64,000 nucleotides of DNA from Pseudoroseomonas cervicalis (GTDB lineage Bacteria; Pseudomonadota; Alphaproteobacteria; Acetobacterales; Acetobacteraceae): positions 1-64,000 of the forward strand of contig NZ_JAUTAJ010000003.1 of the NCBI RefSeq assembly GCF_030818485.1, in the 5' to 3' direction. Of this stretch, positions 57,405 through 64,000 are shown piece by piece. The first letter of the stretch is position 1. Every line of letters starts with the position of its first letter. The notes under the pieces were generated by a model. It ran no database searches. It saw only the letters and a list, made by a program, of their open reading frames with translations, and was not told the DNA's origin. The position numbers and the translations under genes are program-made.

Positions 57405-60287
57405 GTGGATAGCGAGGAGATCCGGTTCGGCGCCTTCACGCTGCGCCCGGGGCGGCGGCAATTGCTGCGCGGCGACACGCCGGTGCGCATCGGCCAGCGC
57501 GCCCTGGACCTGCTGATCGCGCTCGCCCGCCGCCCCGGCGAGGTGCTGGACCGCGACGCGCTGCTGCCCGCCATCTGGCCGGGCCGGCATGTCGAGGATT
57601 CCAATCTCCGCGCCCAGATGGCCGCGCTGCGCCGCGCCCTGGGGGAGGGCGAGGCCGAGGCGGAGACCGGCCATGTGCTGACCATTCCCGGCCGCGGCTA
57701 CAGCTTCGTGGCCCCCCCGCCCGACGCCGCGCCGCCCGGCCCGGCCGGGCCGGTGCCGACCGCGCCGGCGCCATTCGCGCCGGCGCCGCCCGAGCTGGCG
57801 CAGCCCGACATGGCGCCGCTCGGCACCCTGCCGCTGCGGCTGCAGCCGGTGCTGGGGCGCGAGGCGGATGCGGCGCTGGTCATCGCCCGGCTGCGCGAGC
57901 GGCGCTTCGTCAGCCTGATCGGCGCCGGCGGCATCGGCAAGACGACGCTGGCGCTGAGCCTGGCCCGGCAGCTGGCGCCGGATTATGCGCAGCCGCCGCT
58001 GTTCGTCGATCTTGGCACCCTGGCCGATGGGACGCTGGCCGCCGGCCGGCTGCTGGCCGCGCTGCAGGCGGAGGCCGAGGCGCGGCCCGGCACCGCCCGC
58101 CCGGCCTCGCTGGGCGCGGCGCTGGCCGGCGCGCGCCGGCTGGTCATCCTCGACAGCTGCGAGCCGGTGATCGGCGCCGCCGCCGCCCTGGCCGAGCAGC
58201 TGCTGCAGGCGGCGCCGGCGCTGCACCTGCTGGCCACCAGCCGCGAGCCGCTGCGCGCCGAGGGCGAATGGAGCTACCGCCTGCCCTCGATGGCGGCGCC
58301 GCCGGCCGATGCGGCGCTGGGGCCGGAGGCGGCGCTGGGCTTCCCCGCCGTGGCCCTGTTCGTCGAGCGGCTGCAGGCGGCCGGCGCGGCGCCCCCGGAC
58401 GCGGCCGGGCTGGCGCTGATCGCCGGCATCTGCCGCCAGCTGGACGGCATCCCGCTGGCCATCGAGCTGGCGGCGACGCGCGCCGCGCAGCTCGGCCTGG
58501 CGGCGCTGGCGGCGCGGCTGGATGACCGCTTCCGCCTGCTGATGCAGGGCCGCCGCACCGCCCTGCCGCGCCACCAGACGCTGCGCGCCACGCTGGATTG
58601 GAGCCATGAGCTGCTGAGCCCGGAGGAACAGCGCCTGCTGCGCCGCCTGGCGGTGTTCCAGGGCTGCTTCTCGCTGGAGGCGGCGCTGGCGGTGGGCGGC
58701 GGGGCCGAGGCGGCCGATCCGGCCGAGGCCGCCGCGCTGGTCGACCGGCTCGGCCTGCTGGTCGACAAATCCTTCCTCGCCCTGCAGGCGCGCCCCGGCG
58801 GCACCGCCTATCGCTGCCTCGACACCACCCGGCTCTACCTGCTGCAGAAGCTCGAGGAGGCGGGCGAGGCCGAGGCCGTGGCGCTGCGCCATGCCCGCCA
58901 CTACGCCGCGCTGTTCGAGGCGGCGGAGCTGCTCTGGGCCAGCCTGCCGGTGGCCGAGGCGCGGGCACGGCTCGCCCCCGACATCGACAATCTGCGCACC
59001 GCCATCGACTGGGCGCTGGGGCGCGGCTGCCAGGTGGAGACCGGCATCGCGCTGACCCTGGCCGGGGTGCCGCTCTGGTCGGCGCTCGGCATGGTGGAGG
59101 AGGCGCGCGACCGGCTGGACACCGCCATCGCCGCCTTCCGCGGCGAGGTGGAGCAGGATCCGCGCCTGGGCATGCGGCTCTACGCCGCGCTCGGCACCAT
59201 CACCGTCTTCCTCTCCGGCACGCTGGAGGCGGCCTGGGTCAACACCCTGGTCTTCGCCGAGCGGCTGGGCGATGTCGAGCACCAGCTGCGCGCGCTGAAC
59301 GGGCTGGCGCTGAGCGCCATGCGGCGCGACTACCGCGAGGCGCTGGCGCATGCCCGCCGCTTCCGCGACATCGCCTGGCGCGAGGGGCAGCGCGATGACG
59401 GGCCGGTGGGCGACCGGCTGGTCGGCTACATCCTGCACATGCTGGGCGAGCAGGCGGAGGCGCGCCGGCTGACCGAGGCGATGCTGGAGCGCTACCCGCA
59501 GCGGGCGCTGCAGCCGCACCAGACCAAGCTGAATTTCTACGACCAGCGCATCCTGTCGAAGAGCACCCTGGCGCGCATCCTCTGGCTGCAGGGGGAGAGC
59601 GCCGCGGCGCTGGCCCTGGCCGATGAGACGGTGGAGGAGGCGCGGGCGCTCGGCCATCCCTTCAGCCATTTCTTCGCCCTGGCGCTGTCCGCGGCGCCGC
59701 TCGCCTATCTGGCCGGCGACACGGCGCGCGCCGCCACGGCCCGCGCCACCATTCTGGCCGAGCTGCGCCAGGTGCCCGGCTGGGTGCTGTGGGGCGAGGC
59801 CTATTGGGGTCTGGAGATGACCGGTGAGGCGGCACGGGCCGAGGAGGGGCTGGCCCTGCTGCGGCGCAGCCTGGCCGCCATGCCCGACACCGCCTTCAGC
59901 CGCCGCATCCCGGTCTTCCATGACGGGCTGGCCCGCGCCGCGCTGCGGCTCGGCCGGCCGGCGGAGGCGCTGGCCATCATCGACGCCGCGCTGGCCGATG
60001 CGCGCGGCTGCGGCGAGGCCTGGTACGAGCCGGAATATCTGCGGCTGCGCGGCGACGGCCTGGCCGCGCTGGGCGCGCCGGAGGCCGAGATCCTGGCGGC
60101 CTATGAGGCGGCGCTGGCGCTGGCCGGGGCGCAGGGCGCGCGGGCCTGGTCGCTGCGCGCCGCGACCAGCCTGGCGCGGCGTCGCCCGGCGGCGCGCGAC
60201 GCGCTGGCGGCGCTGCTGGCGCGGCTGCCGCCCGGCGAGGACACGCCGGACCGGCGCGCGGCGCTGGCGCTGCTGCAGCCCGGCTGA
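57405..60287 (+). CDS. Winged-helix/STAND-ATPase/TPR transcriptional regulator
   Basis: A 960-residue regulator. Residues 1-105 form an OmpR-type winged helix (FGAFTLRPGRRQLLRGDTPV, RPGEVLDRDALLPAIWPGRH, IPGRGYSFVAPP) with no receiver domain. A Pro/Ala linker leads to a NB-ARC/STAND ATPase with Walker A GAGGIGKTTLALSLA near 173 and Walker B RLVILDSCEPV near 245, then TSREPLRAEGEWSYRLP and CRQLDGIPLAIELAATRAAQ. From about 480 on it is helical-repeat (TPR-like). Such proteins act as ligand- or ATP-gated activators. GTG 57405 follows a ccggagg site. The divergent MFS gene or the downstream SDR could be its targets. Confidence 0.85.
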   Translation: MDSEEIRFGAFTLRPGRRQLLRGDTPVRIGQRALDLLIALARRPGEVLDRDALLPAIWPGRHVEDSNLRAQMAALRRALGEGEAEAETGHVLTIPGRGYSFVAPPPDAAPPGPAGPVPTAPAPFAPAPPELAQPDMAPLGTLPLRLQPVLGREADAALVIARLRERRFVSLIGAGGIGKTTLALSLARQLAPDYAQPPLFVDLGTLADGTLAAGRLLAALQAEAEARPGTARPASLGAALAGARRLVILDSCEPVIGAAAALAEQLLQAAPALHLLATSREPLRAEGEWSYRLPSMAAPPADAALGPEAALGFPAVALFVERLQAAGAAPPDAAGLALIAGICRQLDGIPLAIELAATRAAQLGLAALAARLDDRFRLLMQGRRTALPRHQTLRATLDWSHELLSPEEQRLLRRLAVFQGCFSLEAALAVGGGAEAADPAEAAALVDRLGLLVDKSFLALQARPGGTAYRCLDTTRLYLLQKLEEAGEAEAVALRHARHYAALFEAAELLWASLPVAEARARLAPDIDNLRTAIDWALGRGCQVETGIALTLAGVPLWSALGMVEEARDRLDTAIAAFRGEVEQDPRLGMRLYAALGTITVFLSGTLEAAWVNTLVFAERLGDVEHQLRALNGLALSAMRRDYREALAHARRFRDIAWREGQRDDGPVGDRLVGYILHMLGEQAEARRLTEAMLERYPQRALQPHQTKLNFYDQRILSKSTLARILWLQGESAAALALADETVEEARALGHPFSHFFALALSAAPLAYLAGDTARAATARATILAELRQVPGWVLWGEAYWGLEMTGEAARAEEGLALLRRSLAAMPDTAFSRRIPVFHDGLARAALRLGRPAEALAIIDAALADARGCGEAWYEPEYLRLRGDGLAALGAPEAEILAAYEAALALAGAQGARAWSLRAATSLARRRPAARDALAALLARLPPGEDTPDRRAALALLQPG

Positions 60288-60404
60288 GGCCGCGCCCGCC
60301 GCCGCCGATCGCGGCAGGAACGGCCAAGACGCCGCCCCCGCCCGGCCGCAGGCTGGTGCCCCCCCGCTGCGCCGGCAGAGGGGCAACATGGCGAGGAATG
60401 CGGC

Positions 60405-61154
60405 GTGTCGGTCAGCTTGATGGGCAAGGTGGCGCTGGTCACCGGCGGTTCGCGCGGCATCGGCCGGGCCACCGCCCTGGCGCTGGCGCGCGCCGGCGCG
60501 GCGGTGGCCATCAGCTACCGCGCCGATGACGTGGCCGCCGCCGGGGTGGTCGGCGCCATCGAGGCCGCCGGCGGCCGCGCCGCCGCCTTCCGCGCCGACC
60601 AGGCCTCGGCCGACCAGGTGCACCGGCTGGTGCGCGGCGTGCGCGAGCGCTTCGGCGGGCTCGACATCCTGGTCAACAACGCGGCGCATTTCGCCAGCGG
60701 CGCGGTGGACGACCCGGACAGCGACGGGCCGGCCCTGGCGGCGATGGCGGCGGTCAATCTGGGTGGCGTGACCGCCGCCATCCGCGCCGCGGCGCCGCTG
60801 ATGCGGCGCGGCGGGCGCATCATCACCCTGGGCTGCGCGGTGGCCGCCCATGTCGGCGCGCCGGGGCTGGCCGACTATGCCGCCTCCCGCGCCGCGGTGG
60901 TCGGCTTCAGCAAGGGGGCGGCGCGCGATCTCGGGCCGCTCGGCATCACGGTCAATGTGGTGCAGGCGGGCCCGATCAACACCGAGCGCAACCCGGCCGA
61001 TGGCCCCTTCGCCGCGCCGCAGCGCAGCGGCACCGCGCTGGGGCGCTTCGGCGAGCCGGAGGAGGTGGCGGCGGGCATCCTGTTCCTGGCCAGCCCCGCC
61101 GCCTCCTTCGTCACCGGCACGGTGCTGGCGATCGATGGCGGCTATGGCGCCTAG
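60405..61154 (+). CDS. BdcA-like short-chain dehydrogenase/reductase with altered catalytic residues
   Basis: A 249-residue SDR. The cofactor motif GGSRGIGRA is intact, as are LDILVNNAA and the end ASFVTGTVLAIDGGYGA. The block ITVNVVQAGPINTERNPADG closely follows E. coli BdcA (YjgI). The catalytic region reads ITLGCAVAAHV and ADYAASRAAVVG, so the usual Ser is Cys and the YxxxK lysine is Arg. The start is GTG 60405 with a gaggaa site, or ATG 60420. Reduced or altered activity is likely, in line with the c-di-GMP-binding role reported for BdcA. It lies 117 bases after the large regulator. Confidence 0.8.
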   Translation: MSVSLMGKVALVTGGSRGIGRATALALARAGAAVAISYRADDVAAAGVVGAIEAAGGRAAAFRADQASADQVHRLVRGVRERFGGLDILVNNAAHFASGAVDDPDSDGPALAAMAAVNLGGVTAAIRAAAPLMRRGGRIITLGCAVAAHVGAPGLADYAASRAAVVGFSKGAARDLGPLGITVNVVQAGPINTERNPADGPFAAPQRSGTALGRFGEPEEVAAGILFLASPAASFVTGTVLAIDGGYGA

Positions 61155-61238
61155 CGCCGTGGCCTGACCCCCGCCGCGCCGCCGCCGCGCCCCCGGGCGG
61201 GCTTGGCAGGGCGGCGGCGCCGACGCAGTTTGCGCCGC

Positions 61239-62816
61239 ATGACCACCCTGTTGACCCGCCGCGCCCTGGCGAGCGGTGCCCTGGCCAGCGGCGCCCTGGG
61301 CGGGCTGGCGCTGGCCGCCGCCCGGCCGGCGCGCGCCGCGCCCGCCCGGCTGCGCCTCGGCCTCGCCGCCAGCCCGACCACGCTCGACCCGCATTTCCAC
61401 GCCGATTCCGCCAATTTCGCGCTGCACCGCCACCTGTTCGAGGCGCTGCTGCAATGGAGCGCCGATGGCCGGCTGCTGCCCGCCCTGGCGCGCAGCTGGG
61501 CGCCGCTGCCCGGCGGCGGCTGGGCGCTGCGCATGGACCCCGCCGCCCGCTTCGCCGATGGCCGGCCGGTCACCGCGCGCGACGCCGCCGCCAGCCTGGA
61601 GCGGGCGATGACCATCCCGCACAGCCCGGCCCGCTACACCCCCTTCCTGGCCGGGCTGCGCCGGGCCGAGGCGGTCTCGGCCGAGCTGCTGCTGCTGCAC
61701 ACCGACGGCCCGGCGCCGCTGCTGCCGAACGGGCTGACCACCATCCTGGTGGTGCCGGCGGACACCCCCGCCACCCCCGCCGGCGCGGCGCTGCCCGGCA
61801 GCGGCCCCTACCGGCTGCGCGAATACCGCCAGGGGGAGGGCGCCTGGCTGCAGCGCCACCCCGGCTGGTGGCAGGCCGCCTCGCGCGGCCTGCCGGCCTG
61901 GGCGGAGGTGGCGCTGCACGCCATGCCGGTGGACAGCGCGCGGCTGGCGGCGCTGCTCTCGGGCGAGCTGGACCTGATCGACAATGTCCCGCCGCGCGAC
62001 GCCGCGGCGCTCTCCCGCCAGGCCTCGCTGCGCCTGGCGCGGCAGGAGGGCACGCGGGTGATGTATCTGATGCTGGGCCAGCGGCCCGAGCTGGCGCCCG
62101 GCCGGCCCAACCCGCTGGCCGACCGGCGGGTGCGCCAGGCGCTGTCCCTGGCATTGGACCGCGCCGCGCTGGCACGCCAGGTGATGGATGGGGCGGCGGT
62201 GCCGACGGCGCAGATCATGCCGCCCGACCGCGCCGCCGCCGAGCCGGCGCTGCGCCCGCCCCCGCCCGACCGCGACGCCGCCCGCCGCCTGCTGCGCGAG
62301 GCCGGCTATGCGGAGGGCTTCACCCTGCCGCTGCTCGGCACCACCGACCGCTTCACCAATGACGAGCAGATCCTGCAGGCCGTGGCGCAGATGTGGCGCC
62401 AGCTCGGCATCCAGGCCGAGGTCGAGGCGCTGCCCGCCGCCGCCTTCCTGCCGCGCTTCGCCGCCGGGCGCTATGGCGCGGCGCTGTTCGGCTGGCTGAC
62501 CGGGCCCGGCGAGCCGAACAGCGTCTTCACCGCGCTGCTCTGCGGCCGCGACGCGGCGCGCGGCCGTGGCGCGCTGAACGGCACGGGCTATGCCAATGCG
62601 CGGCTGGACGCGCTGGTCGACACCGCGCTGGCCAGCGCCGACAGCGCCGCCCGCCAGGCGCTGTGGCGGCAGGCGACGCGGCTGGCGCTGGCCGAGGATG
62701 TCGCCATGCTGCCGCTGTTCCACCAGGCGAGCCTCTGGGCCTCGCGCCGCGGCATCGCCTATGCGCCGCGCATCGACAGCCTGACCCTGGCGATGGATGC
62801 GCGGCCGGAGGGCTGA
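61239..62816 (+). CDS. Peptide/opine-type ABC transporter substrate-binding protein
   Basis: A 525-residue class II (SBP_bac_5) receptor. The leader LLTRRALASGALASGALGGL with a twin-arginine-like pair ends at ARAAPA. Then come LRLGLAASPTTLDPHFHADS, FADGRPVTARDAAASLERAM, SGPYRLREYRQGEG and NPLADRRVRQALSLALDRAA. It binds di- or oligopeptides or related solutes in the periplasm. No permease genes follow in the window. The receptor beginning at 63825 shares the TTLDPHF start, so these are probable paralogues around the GntR regulator. Confidence 0.88.
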   Translation: MTTLLTRRALASGALASGALGGLALAAARPARAAPARLRLGLAASPTTLDPHFHADSANFALHRHLFEALLQWSADGRLLPALARSWAPLPGGGWALRMDPAARFADGRPVTARDAAASLERAMTIPHSPARYTPFLAGLRRAEAVSAELLLLHTDGPAPLLPNGLTTILVVPADTPATPAGAALPGSGPYRLREYRQGEGAWLQRHPGWWQAASRGLPAWAEVALHAMPVDSARLAALLSGELDLIDNVPPRDAAALSRQASLRLARQEGTRVMYLMLGQRPELAPGRPNPLADRRVRQALSLALDRAALARQVMDGAAVPTAQIMPPDRAAAEPALRPPPPDRDAARRLLREAGYAEGFTLPLLGTTDRFTNDEQILQAVAQMWRQLGIQAEVEALPAAAFLPRFAAGRYGAALFGWLTGPGEPNSVFTALLCGRDAARGRGALNGTGYANARLDALVDTALASADSAARQALWRQATRLALAEDVAMLPLFHQASLWASRRGIAYAPRIDSLTLAMDARPEG

Positions 62817-62935
62817 GCCGCCGCGTCGGGGAAGGACACGGCAGATGGAGACGGCGGCGCCCTGCGTGTAGAGAGCCGGCAGCGGCCCGCCGCCCCGCCC
62901 TCCTGTCCGGGGCGTCCGCCGGGCCGGAGGAGCCC

Positions 62936-63695
62936 ATGCGCAGACACGACACGCCCCGCCTCGCCGCAGCCCCCGCCGCCATGCCCGCCGCGGCCCCGTC
63001 GCCCGCCGGGGAGGCGGCGCCGGAGGATCCGGTGCGGGCGCTGGAGACGGCGATCGCCGAGGATATCCATGCCGGGCTGCTGCCGCCCGGCACCTGGCTG
63101 AAGCAGATCATGCTGCAGGAGCGCTACGGCCAGAGCCGCGGCGATGTGCGCCGGGCGCTGGACCGGCTGGTGGCGCAGCGCCTGGTCGAGCACCTGCCGA
63201 ACCAGGGCCACCGGGTGCAGCTGATGGACCCGGCGCGGCTGGAGGAGTTGCGCCAGGTGCGCATGGTGCTGGAGGGCGCGGCGGCGGAGCTGGTGCCGCT
63301 GCCGGTGCCGCCCGCGCCGCTGGCCCGGCTGCGCGCCCTGGCCGATGCCTTCGCCGAGGCGGCCGCGCAGCGCACCATCCTGGACCAGAACGAGGCCAAC
63401 CTGGCCTTCCACGCCGCGCTGCTGGAGCTGTGCCCGAATCGCGAACTGGCCCGGCTGGTGATGGAGACGCGGCTGCGCATGCCCTCGGCGCCGCTGACGC
63501 AAATGGGCGCGGCCGGGCTGGGTGGCGGAATCGGCGCGCCAGCACCACGCCATGGTCGCGGCGCTGGAGGCGGCGGACCGCCCGGCCTTCTGCGCCCTGG
63601 TGCGCGGCCATATCCGCGCCGGCACGCCCCCCACGCCGCTGCCCGCCGCGGCCGCGCCGCGCCGCCCGCGCCGGGGCGCCGCGCCGCCGGGCTGA
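62936..63695 (+). pseudogene. GntR/FCD-family transcriptional regulator, frameshifted
   Basis: The gene has a GntR winged helix (IHAGLLPPGTWLKQIMLQER, YGQSRGDVRRALDRLVAQRL) and the start of an FCD ligand domain (RLEELRQVRMVLEGAAAELV, NEANLAFHAALLELCPNREL). At 63501-63503 an AAA run breaks the frame. With one A removed the protein reads LTQWARPGWVAESARQHHAM and LEAADRPAFCALVRGHIRAG, the normal FCD end, and stops at 63695. As written, the frame runs on to the window edge. A ggaggagccc site precedes ATG 62936. It probably controls the receptor genes through the palindrome at 63726. Confidence 0.8.
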
Positions 63696-63718
63696 GCCGG
63701 GTCGATGCTCACGGGCGA

Positions 63719-63747
63719 TTGACACCAAAATTGGTACCAGTTTTGAT
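63719..63747 (+). promoter_or_regulatory. Promoter with GntR-type palindromic operator
   Basis: A perfect TTGACA (63719-63724) is separated by 17 bases from TTTGAT (63742-63747). Between and into the -10 lies CAAAATTGGTACCAGTTTTG (63726-63745), a near-perfect 20-base palindrome with a TGGTACCA core typical of FCD-type GntR sites. Binding here would block the promoter of the receptor gene at 63825. Confidence 0.7.
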
Positions 63748-63824
63748 GCCGCTTCCGGGGCGCGCCGATGCGCGGCGGGCGGCGCGACGCGCCCCGTCTT
63801 CCCCGCAAGAGGAGTGTCCGCCCG

Positions 63825-64000
63825 ATGTCCCGTCCCGCTCTCACCCGCCGCGGCCTCGGCCGCGCCGCGCTGGCCCTGCCGCTGCTCGCCGGCCCGGCCT
63901 GGCTGTCCGAGGCGCTGGCGCAGGCGGGGGGCGGCCAGGGCGGGCGGCTGCGGGTCGGCATGGCCGCGCCCAACACCACGCTGGACCCGCATTTCCAGAG
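63825..64000 (+). CDS. Peptide-type ABC transporter substrate-binding protein (3' end missing)
   Basis: The first 58 codons of a receptor gene cut by the window edge. The leader MSRPALTRRGLGRAALALPL has a twin-arginine-like start and ends near SEALAQA. The mature start LRVGMAAPNTTLDPHFQ is the SBP_bac_5 opening and closely resembles that of the receptor at 61239. It sits behind the GntR-type operator promoter, so it is probably the first gene of an uptake operon that continues outside the window. Confidence 0.8.
   Translation, partial: MSRPALTRRGLGRAALALPLLAGPAWLSEALAQAGGGQGGRLRVGMAAPNTTLDPHFQ

Noticed and set aside
56547..62723. Minus-strand frame of about 2,000 codons opposite the regulator, SDR and receptor genes
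   Set aside because: The plus-strand genes there have clear families; the minus frame is Gln/Arg/Ala-rich and arises from stop-poor high-GC sequence.

Overview
The window reads as chromosome of a very GC-rich alphaproteobacterium, most likely an Acetobacteraceae member of the Roseomonas type. This is inferred from base composition, the many periplasmic solute receptors (Bug type and peptide type), GTG starts and the gene mix; no rRNA or tRNA is available to confirm it. No mobile element, CRISPR array or RNA gene was recognised. Coding density is high and most neighbours overlap or nearly touch.

Layout. 1-5065 (+): two tandem glutathionylspermidine-synthase-like genes (the first cut by the window edge), a DUF350 membrane protein, a DUF1190 YgiB-like protein and three small unknown membrane proteins. 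5075-12107 (-): an apparent seven-gene operon with a COG4091/DRL-like oxidoreductase, an acetoin-dehydrogenase-type E1 alpha, E1 beta and lipoyl-hydrolase E2, and a galactitol-type PTS (IIC, IIA, IIB). 13140-17807 (+): a glucitol-type PTS operon (gutM, srlA, srlE, srlB) ending in its own HPr-Enzyme I fusion. A SorC-family regulator at 18557-19591 probably governs this polyol block. 19710-24756: a LacI-type regulator divergent from an aconitase-family pair, a dimethylmalate/methylisocitrate-lyase-like enzyme and a Bug solute receptor. 24803-26827: a peptidyl-dipeptidase.

26950-46528 is a surface-adhesin region. It holds a small receiver, a dCache-like sensor (frameshifted), an Hpt protein and a second receiver, followed by a giant repetitive protein of about 2,600 residues. 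Divergent from it are an OmpR-type regulator, two ABC half-transporters, an HlyD-type adaptor, a periplasmic ligand-binding protein and a hybrid PAS histidine kinase. 46566-51867 (-) is a siderophore-use operon (TonB receptor, esterase, binding protein, siderophore-interacting reductase) behind a Fur-like box. 51985-55230 is the homogentisate branch of tyrosine breakdown (hmgA, fahA) with a divergent MarR regulator. 55234-64000 carries a proline-rich protein, an MFS exporter, a large winged-helix/ATPase/TPR regulator, a BdcA-like SDR, and two peptide-type solute receptors flanking a GntR/FCD regulator.

The most interesting system is the polyol block. The COG4091 enzyme, the acetoin-type dehydrogenase and the PTS together would suit import and phosphorylation of a methyl-branched or deoxy polyol, oxidation to a 1-deoxyketose phosphate, and thiamine-dependent cleavage to acetyl-CoA plus a triose phosphate. 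2-C-methyl-D-erythritol is the candidate substrate. This is inference. A second point is that four conserved genes each carry a single +1 insertion, which suggests residual consensus errors as much as true decay.
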